From Leuctra nigra (Eukaryota; Arthropoda; Insecta; Plecoptera; Leuctridae): a stretch of 64,000 nt of DNA. The stretch lies in the NCBI GenBank assembly GCA_934045905.1, contig OW203769.1:21421705-21485704 (forward strand). Direction: 5' to 3'. The position numbers were made by a program, and so were the translations under genes. The notes beneath the pieces are model-generated. The model saw only the letters and a list, made by a program, of their open reading frames with translations. It ran no database searches and was not told the origin of the DNA. Numbering within the stretch: the first letter of the stretch is position 1; every line of letters starts with the position of its first letter. Positions 52,191-64,000 of the stretch are shown here, in pieces.

Positions 52191-53686
52191 CTAATAGGGC
52201 GGTGGCTGTTGCTGTTGGTAAGGGTTGTGTTGCTGTTGACCTGGCTGACTGCTCAACTGCCGCTGCAAGTGCGCAACGAGTGTGGGCTGTTGCTGACTGT
52301 TGCCCACCTGTTGTTGCTGCTGTTGTTGCTGCTGCTGTTGCTGCATGGCCATCATCTGTTGACGCATGCGTTGCTGATTTACTTGCTGCAATACGACACA
52401 TAGGTTAGCATCGGGGCGAAAATCAGACGGAATATCTGTAATGCCGTAGAGCATATCTAATGATATTGTATTGGGGTTGAGACCATCCTAATTTTCTAGG
52501 TTCAAATTCTTTGAATGATTTTTATTTAAGTAATTTTATCTACCTATTTGATGTCTGAAGAATACACAAACTTTAATTGAAAAAAAGTAAATTAATAAAC
52601 TGACGCAAAATTCAAAGAATCGGAATCGTTCAAAATAACATCAGAAAGAATCAGAGTATTAGAATTGGTGAAAGCGGAGTCATCAGTCATCACAGACATG
52701 GAAATAATACATTCAAAACTACCTACGTAACTATCTTACTTTACAAATCAAGATATAACTGAACAATAGTTACTTCAATGGTATTTCAGCTTGATCATCT
52801 CAAGTAGGAACATCCTAATATGCTAGAATTACAGAGTAGTCTCTCTGAACAAGTGTTTACCTGTTGGAACTGCTGCTGGGTCTGCTGCTGCTGTGAGGGG
52901 TGGTTGGGGGGCGGCCCTTGAGCCCCGGCCACGCCCCCTGGAGGCCGGCCGTATGGAGGTGCCGCCTGGCCTCCCATTGGTCCGCCCATCGTGCTCATCG
53001 TGACATTCGGTGCCTGCAACATTCAGTGGCTATTGGAACTATCCAGACAGCAGGAAACCATTTCAATAAGAAGGAGTAATGTAAGTGCAATCAAAATGCA
53101 ACATAGAATGGTGACTTTAATAAAGGTAAAATATTCTAAAAGTAAACTGAATGTGAAAAAATTAGTTAGGTACTCTTTAAATCTGATTATGAAAGTTACA
53201 CAGATCTTGCTTGTTTAATTGTTGTGACAGAATAGCCGAAAGTATCTTTGTCTCAGAAATGAATGAACCATAAAACCGTTTAGGTGACTTGGTAATCTTT
53301 GTAGAAGAACAACAAAGTGTGTAGAATTTTATATTTTGGTTGAAGAATCTAATGTAGTTGTTGCGTAAGATTAACAAAACTTTCTGAATGGATGGGGAAG
53401 CAACGAATGAGCGCCGCCGAGATATTCACCTGGAGATATTGTTGCCTGGGGCCCGGCTGTTGCATGCCCCGGCCCACCGGCCCCATGTACTCCTGGGTCC
53501 GCACGTCTCGGCCCATGGGTCCGGGGTTGGGGCCCTGGGGCTGCGGTCCGAAGCCCCCGCCGCCCTGGGGCCCCGGGAATCCGCTCATCACCTGTTGCTG
53601 GTTGATCATCTGCTGTTGCTGCTGCTGTTGCTGCTGTTGCTGAACCATCTGTTGATTGCCGTAGCCAGAGTAGTTCTGGTTCATGC
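52191..53686 (-). CDS. MED12: MED12 last three exons (Gln-rich C-terminus)
   Basis: 53430-53686 (Gln run, then Gly/Pro-rich GFGPQPQGPNPGPMGRD), 52861-53013 (GGPMGGQAAPPYGRPP and a Gln tail) and 52191-52385 (NQQRMRQQMMAMQ, Gln run, PPPY-stop). This is the opa/Gln-rich domain, low complexity, an activator and beta-catenin contact region in animals. Tract lengths are likely polymorphic. Confidence 0.92.
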
Positions 53687-56600
53687 CTGGAAGACAAAAT
53701 AATAATATCATTCGACATCAAACATTACATATCTCATCCTGACTACTCTGGAAGACTTCCATGAAACACAGTGTCTCATCTAAATACAACAGAGGATCAG
53801 TTATATGATGAAACTAAATCATTGTACAAACTACTTTTTTAATTGGGGGTCTAAGTTGTTGGGACTTATCAAAATAGTAATTCATTGAGTGAGAAAACCG
53901 TATAACTAAGAAACAGATGCTGACTCAATGGTGACTTCTGTAAGATTATTTTGTGAATGATTAGCCACCGAGACAAGAAATACTTAAAAACACAGATGAA
54001 ATGTAGTTATAGCTTCATTTGTTCAAGTTTATGCGTGCACCTTGCTGTTTCTGCAAATCACAATATATACATCATCAGCTTATTCAAAATTAAAGCTAAG
54101 AGGCACACAGAAAAGCGTCAACAAGGTATGTTTTAAATGCCATAATTGTTTGGCATCGTGAACTCACCTTGCTGCATGTTGGGGTACATCGGCGCTGGCC
54201 CGGGCTGCTGTTGAGGGAACATCGCGTGCTGCATTGGAACAGCCGGCTGTTGTCCTCGCAACTGTTGTCTGTAACATTCAACCAATCAGAACACTTTCCC
54301 GTCAAACTCATTCCCGTATATGTTCCAATCTGTCTTTCCAAGAGTGTGCCATAGCAAGATATTTGGCCTGTATAGATCAGTTTTTCAATACTCTGCTAAA
54401 GCCAGCTATTAAGTTTAGAGGTCAGTCAAGGAATCTCATTGGTTGCTGCCATGGTTATACAGTCCTAATCAACTGTTTAAAATTTAGCTGAGTAGTTACA
54501 TGGGGGATTGGAAATAAGGAATGCAGCCAGCTGTAGGCAGCGGAGATGAAATTCCTACAAAGTGTGAAGGGAGTGACAAAGATGGACAGGTAGAGAAGCT
54601 GTTGTATTAGGAAGGAGCTGGGAGTGAAAAGTTTGGGGTTCAAGATGGGTAGAGAGAGATTGCGTTGGTTTGGACACATGAAAAGAATGGATATCAAGAG
54701 AATTCCAAGACAGGAGTTTGAAGAAACAGTGGTGGGGAGAAGAAGAGTGGGGAGACCAAGAGAGAAGGGGAGTGGTCTTATCAGAGAAGACGTGGAGGAC
54801 AGGCAGCAAAAGAAAGTGGAAGCAGATAAGTGGTGGGAGGACAGGAGGATCTGGAGGGAGCTGGTGGAGAAGTTGGAGGAAGGTGACGAGGATGAAGAAG
54901 AGGAGGATGAAACGTCAGGCCTGGCCAGCCAGTTTGGAAGATATCCGAGGCCCTAGACCCAGTGGGAGCTCCCACTGTCTGACCTGACAACATTGTCAAA
55001 ACCAGAAGATCATTTTTATATTGCAAAACTGACCCACGTAAGCGACTCCTTCCATACATAATCTATTGAATTACTTTGTATGGGTGAAAGTATGAAGTTA
55101 CCTGATGAACTGCTGCCGCATGCCTTGAGGGAATCCAGGGGGAGGTTGTTGTTGCGCGGGCTGTTGTCCGCCCATGAACTGGTTCGACGGCAGACGCATG
55201 CGCAACATCTGCGACAGCGCCTGCTTCGATTGGTTCAGCGGTCTCTCGAAGCGCGGACCGCCAACTGTAACATTGAGTTTATACAAGCCGCCACGCAAGA
55301 CTAGAGAAGACATCACGAAGGGGAAGGATCAGCCTTGAATCCGTTGGGATTGTGGACGTCTTGTTGGTAAACAATACGTTGGAGAGACAAAGTTGTAGTT
55401 CTCGTAACAAAGTGTGGACCACTTGTTTCAAAAATGTGATCTCATGAAAGTTATGAGCAGATTGGAAAGTCAGTGAAATATGCGACTTGAACCGCTCATA
55501 TCATCTTGACCCAATTTTCAAAAAAGTCGTCCATGCTTTACAAAAAGCGATACTTTTCTCTACAACATTGTTGCTTCTACATATCTAGTGGAGCGGTCGC
55601 TCCACTCAGCCAAGTCGTACCGTACACTCACAGTCACTCAACATACCGTAAATGCCTATATAAACTGAGGAGCAGACCAACTACTTTTACTGTAAGCAAC
55701 AACATAGCATTTTCGGCCTACTGGATCTCAACAATGGAAAATCTCACATTGTTGTGAAATGTCTTAATTTTGAGCTATGGCCCACCTGACTACATATACA
55801 TCACGCGACAACAACCGGTCATGCCGTTTACGACCTAGAGGGCAGTGAAAATCGTGAAATTACACCGCTTTCATCTGCTTCTTCTTCTTCTTCTTCATAT
55901 GATTCCCGAAAAAGTTGCTGTCACCGCCACAGCCTAAACGGCTGAACCGATCAACCTGAAATTTTTACCACATATGCACTTTTGGCGTCTGATGATACCT
56001 TGCCTCTTGTGATTTTTTGTGCCGCCATTTTTAAACCGGAAGTGACGTCATATCTCAAAAACGTCTGGACCGATTAGAACGAAATTAGCGCCATTCGATT
56101 TAGATGGTCATCTTTATGAAGTATCAATAACAAAAAATTATTTTCTTATTTTCTAAACCGGAAGTGACGTCATAAATACGCAATATTTCACTTATTTCAA
56201 CAAATTATACTTAAAATACGTACATAATTAACTTACATTGTAATATAGACAATACAATTTATAAATTCAAGGTTGCAGTGTTCTCGACCGCCATTTCTGA
56301 AACCGGAAGTGACGTCATATATCTAAAACGCCTGTACCGATTGCAACTGAACTAGCTCCTGCGTGTTCATTCTACTATTTATTTGAAAAATCAATTGGGA
56401 AAAATGAATAAACAAATTAACGGTACCGGAAATGGCGGCAGGAACCACTAAATGAAACCGGAAGTGACGTCATATATTACAAACGGCATGACCGATTTTA
56501 CGGAAATATAGGGATTAGGAATTCAGATGGTCGTTCATGAAGGTATCAACTAGATAAAACTAGATTGTATTCTTATTACCTATACCGGAAATGACGTCAT

Positions 56601-59600
56601 AAATACCGTATTAACTCGTGTATAAGACGCAATTATATGTCAATATTTTGATTCTGAAAACAGCCCTGCGTCTTATACATGCATACCAAGCTTTTTTCCC
56701 AGTAAATCCAAGGTGGATGTTTGTAAACAGAGCTGTGGTAGACTGCCACATGTTGTCTATCTCTGCCTTTCCCTCTCACTCTGTCTGGACTACTCATACT
56801 GTGTCTAGACACAATACTATTAACATATTAGATTTGTGCAACAAAATGTTTTCCCTTGCATTTAGATCAGGCATGGGCGCCCGCAGGGGGGGGCAAGGGG
56901 GGGCGCTTGCCCCCCCCCTGGATGTCAGGAAAACATTAAGTATCATTTTGTAATCAAAAGAACTAAAAAAAAATTGATTTCACAGTGTAAAAAATCCAAA
57001 AAATGCCCTGCGGGGCAGTTTTGAACATGTCCCCCACCACCCCAAAGTGCAATAATTAAAAAATATTGAATATTTCAACAAAATACACCTCAAAACGTCT
57101 TAAAATTGATTTCAAAGTGTCCAAAAACCAAAAAACGCCCTGCGGGGCAGGGTTTGGGGCGCGCCCCCCACACCCCCCTTAAACTTGTAAAATATTGTTT
57201 TCCTTGACCTGCCCCCACCTGACAGAAATCCTGTGGGCGCCCATGAGATCAGGAGACAAAATATATGTTTACGTCTGAAAAACATTGCTCTGACAGACAT
57301 AAAATAGACTAAACACTGTTGAATGGCGATCTTAATGGAAGGGGGGGAGAGGAGTTGGGTTTGTTTTGGAATGCAGAGGAAAGGCAGGTGCATGCCTCTT
57401 AGAGCAAACAACAGCTGCTGGGAAGAGACTCCCCTCCCCCCTTTCTCAGAAGCAGGAAATTACTGTTTGTTTACAACAAGTTGAAAGTGATTTTCATTCA
57501 AATAGCTCAGTTAGCTGGAAAACCAACATTTAGATGGATATCATGTATACAAACACACAATGTTTTTCATCATTTTACTGCGTCTTATAGACGCATGCTA
57601 AGTGTTTTCTTAAAATAGACTTCTCAAAACAAGGGTGCGTCTTATACACGAGTGCGTCTTATACACGAGTTAATACGGTATGATGATTGATGAATTACGT
57701 CATAAATATGTTAAATGACATTAAATTCACCACTTTATACTTTTAAATAGATATTAGTAAACGTACATTGTGAATAATTATAAATTCAAGGTTGCAGTGT
57801 TCTCGGCCGCCATTTTTAAAACCGGAAGTGACGTCATGTATCAAAAACGGCTGTACTGATTGCAACCAAATTTGGGAAATGTGTAGGTCTAATAATTATG
57901 AATTAAAGACGACATTATTTTCGGCCGCCATTGTTAAAACCGGAAGCGACGTCATATATCGAAAACGGCTGTACCGATTGGAACTAAATTGTGTAAATAT
58001 GTAGGACATAAGAATATTGATTATGAATTTAAGACGACATTATTTTCGGCCGCCATTGTTAAAACCGGAAGTGACGTCATAGAGGCACCGAGTGTTCGCC
58101 ACGAGTGAGAGAAATTAGCAACATTTGTGGGAAGATCGTCAACTGTTTTATTTCTCATTGGCCGTGACCTAGCAACCGATCAGATGTCAACAAATGTACT
58201 CAAAATATTTCGGAATCAGAACTTAGTCGCGCAAATTAATATTGTGATCAGATTCAGTGAAATTGTGAACACTTTGTTGTTAATATTTTGTAGGCGAATA
58301 AACATTAGATAAACTTGTGTAAATTTTAAGAATTGATAATGCGTAATATGTGCAGCAACATAACATATAACTGCAGCGACTTGGACGCCTTGCCAAAAGG
58401 TAAGCTTCCTTCCCACAGATTAGGTGGCTCTGTCTGTACTTTTGCAGTGCCATCTGCTTTCTAAACACGCTGCCTATATCGAAAACGGCTGAACCAATTG
58501 CAACCAAATTTTAGAAATGTGTAGGACTAATAATTATGAATTAAAGACGACATTATTTTCGGCCGCCATTGTTAAAACCGGAAGTGACGTCATTTATCGA
58601 AAACGTCTGTACCGATTGCAACCAAATTTTGGAAATGTGTAGGACTAATAATTATGAATTAAAGACGACATTATTTTCGGCCGCCATTGTTAAAACATGA
58701 ATTTACGTCATATATCGAAAACGGCTGTACCGATTGCAACCAAATTTTGGAAATATGTAGGACTAATAATTATGAATTCAAGAAGACATTATTTTCGGCC
58801 GCCATTTCAAAACCGGAAGTGACGTTATATATCGAAAACGGCTAAACCGATTGTTATCAAATTATGTAATTTTGTAGGACTTCTAATTATGATTTCAAGA
58901 AGACATTATTTTCGGCCCCTATTTCAAAACCGGAAGTGACGTCAAATATCGAAAACGGCTGGACCGATTGTAACGAAACCTAAGCTATTTTTTTTGGATA
59001 ATCATTTTAATCTTTTACCAAACGCAACTTTTCTTAGTACCTATCCAAATCGGTTGAGGCGTATTTTTTTAAAGAAATAAGTCCTTGCTCGGACATGTGC
59101 TACAAGCTGTATGAATAAACTAACAAAAGAAGTGATATCCCAGAAAAAAACACTCCGTGTAAAAACGGCAGCCAAGTCTCTTAACTTCAAAAAAATTCAA
59201 CACTGAAAAGGAGTGATATCAAAAAAGGAGCCAAGTCAATGACATTTCCAAATATTTAATCGTATTTTTGAAATAAAAGAATAAACACCGAGAAATACTT
59301 TACAAAAGGACTTGGCGCATCGTTTTTTTAAAGACATTTTTCTATTCATAAGCATATGCCATTTATAAACAACCGTCATTAAGAATTTTTAGAATAATAG
59401 GGAAACATATTTCAATTACTTATTACACATACCTACTGTAAAATATTTTCTATTTGAATATATACGCGATGAAACTGTTGCCTATGTTTTCTATAAATAC
59501 ACAATAGTTATCTTCGTAATATTGTTTCGTGGCAACATATTAATTAGGTAAGTCTAATGCGTTAATCCTTCTCATCATGAAATAAATTTCTACTGCATTT

Positions 59601-62600
59601 TATAGCAATACATTTCACAAAGTACACAGTGAAGTCACATTGTATTTCTATTAAAAAAAATAACTTTATTCACTTGACACTTCAAAAATATATAATAGTG
59701 TTCCATAGATAGTAAGTAATTATTTGACAACGTTTCATGATTTCCTTCAGTCAAGATCAAATTATGAAAAGATTCCCTTCTAATATCACCATATTAACAG
59801 TAGGTACTGCAAGAATATGTATGAGCCCACTTCCAATTGTTATTTAATTCTTCCATCCTTATATTACTTATCTATTACAGCATGAAATCTTTCTTCTATC
59901 GCCATTGACAAAACTATAAAATAGCCATTATTAAAAGTAGCTTGATTCATAGTTTCTGGCTCTAATAGAAAGAGGAAAATGTACCTACCTATTTGTAAAT
60001 TTCTTTCTACTTTTAGGATAGAATGATGTCTTTAAAAAAACGATGCGCCAAGTCCTTTTGTAAAGTATTTCTCGGTGTTTATTCTTTTATTTCAAAAATA
60101 CGATTAAATATTTGGAAATGTCATTGACTTGGCTCCTTTTTTGATATCACTCCTTTTCAGTGTTGAATTTTTTTGAAGTAAAGAGACTTGGCTGCCGTTT
60201 TTACACGGAGTGTTTTTTTCTGGGATTATGTCTTATCTTAATGAGATGGTCACAACCCCAAAAATGGTGGAATCCGTTTTTATTTCTACTGTAAGTTCTC
60301 TTTATTTCATTGTCAACAATTTGGTAAAACTAGTCGCACTTTCTTCAGAGCAAAAAAAAATATTTTCCCGTAAAACAAACGTTAGTAATAGATTAAAAAA
60401 TAACTTAAAAGTTAAAACTTATTCAATCCGGTGTTTTCAAGTTTGGTACTAGAGTAATTTCCCTGCTTGATTTGATTGGCTCACCATTGCCGGCCGGCAG
60501 TGGCTGCGAGTAATAGCCCTGCTGCTGTTGTTGAGGCTGCTGCTGTTGGTTGTAGCCCCACTGCTGCTGTTGTTGCTGCGGCTGTTGAGGCTGTTGCCCG
60601 GGGAACATGGCCGGCTGGTTGCCGGGGTAGTTCATGTGCTGCACAGGCACTTGCTGTTGCTATGCGACAAACAAATACAATGCTGCAGTTACAAGATTTC
60701 AGCATTACAAACAAATATATTAATTATTATCACGATTAACTAATTATTCATGTTCCGATGACTTTACAAAACTCACTTATGGCGTTTTCCACTGGCCGCA
60801 CTAGGGCTGCACTGAAATGACATCACCATACAAAACTCAATGCAAATTTCAAACTGAGTGCAGAACTAGTGCGGCTCAGTGCGGCCAGTGGAAAACGCCA
60901 TTAAATTTCAATCAGCAACAGCACTGCTTCAAATATTTTTGTTTTTAGTTCGATACAAAACTGTTTTTAAGTTTACTCGACAAAAAATTACATTTAGGTA
61001 AGCCACTGAAAATATTATTATAATCCCTAAAGAGTATTAAAATGGGAGATGAGAGAATTCCTAGAAGTAAATATGAATGACCGAGGACAAAGTGGAGCGG
61101 CAGTATTGAAGAGGATGTTGCAGAGAGAAGCAAAGATTGAAGGAGAGTAAGAAGAGAGAAATGTTGCTAATACTGAGAAAGATGGAAGGAATTGGTGGAC
61201 TGGCAAGTGGAAGAATCAGAGGAGAGTGAAGACTATGGGAAGAAGACAACGGGAAGAAGTCGGAATGAGCAACCGGCTTCAGCATCCCAGGGGCCTATTC
61301 ATGAAACTTTATGTCACCGTTACCGGGGGTTGCCAATGATATTTCTGATGGCATTACGTGGCTGGGCATTACCCAGGCTAATCTAATCTAAACCCCGCTC
61401 GATGTAGAAAAAATATGCATAAACATATTATAAGTTGATTAGAGTAATTTTTATTTTTATTTTAAATACCTAGTTGATTTTATGGAATGAAGATTGAAGA
61501 CAAATAAATAAGTCAATGTGTATGGAGAGATGTGAACAAGTACGTACCTGAACAGCCTGTTGCATGGGTCCCCCCGGCTGCCCATGTCCCACCGCCTTGG
61601 CCCTCCGACGCCGTTGCGTCTTGGCCCGCTTGGCTCCGGGCCCTCGGGGCGACAGGTCCGAGTTGGGCGTGTCCGCTTTACAATCGTCCTTCATCTGGTT
61701 GCAGTAGACACATGAACACTGTTGTCAGGGTAAGCGGGCTGCTCGTCCCGCCCCTCGTGCGGGGCGGGGGTCGGCAGGGGGGGAGGGGAGGGGAGAAACA
61801 AAACAGGGTGCGGACAACACAAGTAACAAAGCAAACAGAACGGTTACGATGACAAGTGTCATCGGCATACGAGTGGCCTCCTTTACAAACACATAGACAG
61901 TCTCATAGTGTCTTTCAAAAGAAGAATATCTTTCAAAAGATATTTGAGTTTCTTAAGTCATAAAAATTATAAGTATGTTGCAATCAATTATTTATAGCAT
62001 CGTTGAAGATCAAGTCAAAAGCATTTTTCTGATTACTTTGACGTGTTTGCTAAGAGGCCATTCAAACGCTGTGCAGTACAACTCTTGTCACTTGCAAGTA
62101 ATTTTACATGGACAGAAAGCTAGAGAATCATATATAGTGATAGGTACATCTTTTAAAATAAACTGAGCATAGTCAAAGGTTTTACAAGTTACATTACTGT
62201 ACATTCCAATCACAGAAACAGCGAGATCTTCCATTTAGGTACAAGAAAAATACTGCACTAAACAACAAATGCAATTTATAAAATAAATTATAAAATACTA
62301 GCTGGGCAAGACTCGTTGAACATAGAAAAATAAATAACCACTTTCTTTAAAACAGAAATCAAATGAGTCAACTCCATCTCAGACTTCAAAGTTGATCCCT
62401 CAAAGCATTCGACTTGCCTTGCCGAATGTGCACTTACTTAATTCCGTACAATGCCATCTTCAACTGTTTTACCCAGCCAAGATATTCAGCAGTGCCATTG
62501 TGTACGCTTTATTATCAGCAAAAATATACAAAACATTAAAATATGAATTTAGAAATTGTTAGTATTTGCGTAGAAGAAAAATTGTATCATAAATATTTTC

Positions 62601-64000
62601 AAACTAAAAGATGAAATAAAATCTGAACCTCTGACATTGCAGCAATACTTGAATATCTTCTATGACTTTTATTAAAAGTCGATATGCAGGTAATAAAGAA
62701 GTCAAAGAGTTAACGTTTTGGAAGTAAAATAGCGAATTCCGATATTCGTAATTTGTTTTTATGTAAGATCATTAAGACTGGAAATAATACAAAAGAGTCA
62801 AGCGAGAGCCTTTTCCCAACCTTGCTATATTGTTTTGGACTAAGGCCCCTGTGCGTGAAACAAAAGCGTACACAACGGTTGCCGCGGGAACGCCTCCGCT
62901 ACTCACTGGCTTCTCCTGGGGCGGCTCCAGCTCCTCGGGGGGCAGCGGGGGTGGGTCTAGGAAGTGGGACGCCGGCCTGCGCAGCGAGTGCGTGTGGTAC
63001 TTGAGCAGGCGATGCGTGTCCTCGTACCACAGCGGCCGGCGCTCCACACGCACCGCGCCGAACCACGACCAGCTGAGCGGCGCGGGGTTCTTGTGACCCT
63101 CTAGCAGGTCCCACGCGTTCACGCGCTGCTTCTCCGTCACGGACAGACCCTGGGGGAGCGCATAACGAGTCAGACGAGGTGATTGAATATCTCGTACTCG
63201 TTTAATACCGTATTGGAAAGACATCCCACAATGAAATGGTACATTTTTGCCAAGGCTAAGCAAGTATGATAATGTTCAAGTATAACATTTTTTGTTTGGC
63301 AGATATACAGAACAGTTGCTTTGACGTGAGCTTTGACCCATTGGCTTATGATTTTTAAAGATAAAAACTTGTCTGGAAATTGGGATTTAATTTTCAATGT
63401 GTACAGAACTCCAAAGGAATCATAAAAATTGAAAAAACATTTATAAATCTTGCTTAAATTTGTCAATAATTTTTTAATAGGTACATGTTAGGAAAACTGG
63501 AGCTGGCGGGATAACCTCATCAAACTACAGAATTGCAACCAGAAATATGGTGAGTTGTACTCGTCAAAATACGCCAATGGGTTAAGAGGCCTAAGTACGG
63601 TATCGTGACGAGAGCTGTCGATATTATAGAAGGTAATACAATATCAAACAAATGTTGAAAGTTTTAAAACTAGAAATCATCTAGCCCCCTTAATTCTCCG
63701 GCTCTTCCAACACGCTGCAAGTGTTTCTGACCTGCTTCTTCTCGGTGGTTGTGAAGCCGGTGATCTTGTTGCCCTTGTTGTCGGTGAGGCCGCCGATCTG
63801 CTCGCACGCCATCACCTCGGTGACGAGCTTGGGCAGCGGCAGCAGCTGTCTCACTTGCTGCAGCGACTGCGTGCCTCGCTCGCCCACTTCCTTGCGCAGC
63901 TTCTTCATCAGGTTCTGGTAGTGCTTCCGGTTCTCGTCCTTCTCCGACTGAGAGTCCGTCACCAGCGTCGAGTGGATCAGGGTCGCCAACATGTCGATCA
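52191..64000 (-). CDS. MED12: Mediator complex subunit 12, C-terminal part (partial)
   Basis: MED12 (kohtalo in Drosophila) belongs to the CDK8 kinase module of Mediator and activates CDK8/cyclin C in the nucleus. Exons in transcription order: 63732-64000 (incomplete at the window edge), 62907-63149, 61548-61694, 60485-60659, 55102-55264, 54168-54268, 53430-53686, 52861-53013, 52191-52385; all GT-AG with closing phases, 566 aa visible. The first two encode IHSTLVTDSQSEKD, VRQLLPLPK, WDLLEGHKNPAPLSWSWFGA and LPPEELEPPQEKP, matching the MED12 PQL region. Then come a basic patch (AKRAKTQRRRRAKA) and Gln-rich exons, including LNQSKQALSQMLRMRLP. The protein ends in poly-Gln and QQPPPY-stop. The N-terminal half lies outside the window. 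Confidence 0.94.
54540..54910 (+). pseudogene. LINE RT C-terminal fragment in MED12 intron
   Basis: The frame reads AAEMKFLQSVKGVTKMDR, stop, RSCCIRKELGVKSLGFKMG then RERLRWFGHMKRMD and GRRRVGRPRE. The AEMxFLRxVKGVTxxDR, LRWFGHxxRM and GRRxxGRP series is diagnostic of the end of non-LTR retrotransposon RT proteins. An in-frame TAG breaks it and the upstream RT is missing. It is antisense to MED12. Confidence 0.8.
55102..60659 (-). CDS. MED12: MED12 exons flanking the 5.2-kb repeat intron
   Basis: 60485-60659 encodes QQQVPVQHMNYPGNQPAMFP, Gln runs and YYSQPLPAGN; 55102-55264 continues in phase 1 with VGGPRFERPLNQSKQALSQM and QQPAQQQPPPGFPQGMRQQF. The intron between (55265-60484) is almost entirely repeat: tandem ~118-bp units, a TA-flanked element and a long foldback. 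Confidence 0.9.
55970..58990. repeat. Tandem ~118-bp array with CCGGAAGTGACGTCA
   Basis: About 11-12 units. CCGGAAGTGACGTCA or a one-base variant starts at 56036, 56157, 56303, 56458, 56585, 57822, 57940, 58065, 58578 and 58930, and diverged versions lie near 58695 and 58813. Spacing is 117-125 bp in the right half and up to 155 bp in the left. The unit also has GGCCGCCATTGTTAAAA just before and AAAACGGCTGTACCGATTG just after. The array is interrupted by a TA-flanked element (56606-57678) and a 394-bp insert (about 58081-58474). Confidence 0.85.
56606..57678. mobile_element. TA-flanked DNA transposon remnant
   Basis: The ends CCGTATTAACTCGTGTATAA and the reverse complement are flanked by TA (56604-56605, 57679-57680), and the phrase CGTCTTATACACGAGT is repeated inside the right end. 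It is inserted in the tandem array and itself holds a GC-rich foldback (56873-57247, ends CATGGGCGCCC). No intact transposase. Confidence 0.75.
59137..60226. repeat. Foldback with 200-bp near-identical arms
   Basis: The arms 59137-59337 and 60026-60226 are reverse complements with a single mismatch found. They start ATCCCAGAAAAAAACACTCC and end GTTTTTTTAAAGACAT. The ~690-bp centre is AT-rich with no ORF of note. High arm identity implies a recent event. No target duplication was identified. Confidence 0.85.
60780..60900. mobile_element. Harbinger-like palindromic MITE (121 bp)
   Basis: The ends TGGCGTTTTCCACTGGCCGC and the reverse complement are flanked by TTA on both sides (60777-60779, 60901-60903). 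A similar right end (CGAAAACGCCATTAA) occurs at about 45336-45352. Confidence 0.8.
61548..64000 (-). CDS. MED12: MED12 exons in the PQL region
   Basis: 63732-64000 (open at the window edge, ends in phase 0 at KKQ), 62907-63149 (81 codons, GLSVTEKQRVNAWDLLEG on, ends at EKP) and 61548-61694 (49 codons, MKDDCKADTPNSDLSPRGPG, basic stretch and MQQAVQ). These are the best conserved exons in the window for MED12 and fix its identity. Confidence 0.94.
61749..62906. other. MED12 intron sequence, nothing recognised
   Basis: Apart from a G-rich patch near 61775-61795, this AT-rich intron between the 61548-61694 and 62907-63149 exons shows no gene, clear inverted repeat or known element. Confidence 0.5.

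Noticed and set aside
55970..58990. CRISPR-like array
   Set aside because: Units are tandem and ~118 bp with no unique spacers; this is eukaryotic intronic repeat DNA.

Overview
The window looks like arthropod nuclear DNA, most likely an insect and possibly a hemipteran. The coding exons are short and GC-rich, the long introns are AT-rich and full of repeats, and one TATA-less promoter has an Inr plus a DPE in arthropod spacing. Species was not determined. Four conserved eukaryotic genes were reconstructed exon by exon: an ABCC4/MRP4-type transporter (+, 3296-44213), ribosomal protein eL42/RPL36A (-, 47518-47832 plus a 5' UTR exon), replication factor C subunit 4 (+, 48330-50814) and the C-terminal part of Mediator subunit 12 (-, 52191 to the window end). 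All splice phases close, giving proteins of 1317, 104 and 360 aa, plus 566 aa of MED12.

Layout: 1-3171 is repeat-rich sequence upstream of ABCC4 with no recognised gene. ABCC4 takes up 41 kb with 23 exon positions. Position 4 exists as three in-frame tandem variants (4a, 4b, 4c), each exactly 205 nt, followed by a fourth decayed copy. Because 205 nt is not a multiple of three, splicing in none or two of them breaks the frame, so the structure demands mutually exclusive use. The variants encode the end of TM1, the first external loop and TM2, so they should give transporter isoforms.

The intron between this cassette and exon 5 holds a young 5.28-kb LTR retrotransposon on the minus strand. Its two 1247-bp LTRs look nearly identical, it has a 4-bp target duplication and a Lys-tRNA-type primer site, and it encodes no recognisable gag, pol or env. 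Instead it carries an intact, very acidic 626-aa ORF and an 83-aa ORF, neither of which I recognise.

From 44.2 to 47.5 kb is intergenic repeat. RPL36A and RFC4 are head to head over a compact shared promoter with E2F-like and ETS-like sites. RFC4 and MED12 converge, with opposing poly(A) signals about 43 bp apart. MED12 introns contain a LINE fragment, a tandem array of about 118-bp units each carrying adjacent GCCGCCAT, CCGGAAGT and TGACGTCA motifs, and a foldback with 200-bp arms.

Mobile DNA elsewhere is dominated by short non-autonomous DNA transposons: several hAT-like (8-bp duplications, TAGGG ends), Harbinger-like (3-bp TAA/TTA) and TA-flanked ones. There is also a tRNA-derived SINE, a roughly 1-kb repeat in inverted copies around ABCC4 exons 2-4b, and a recurring GC-rich module with long G or C runs found inside unrelated elements.
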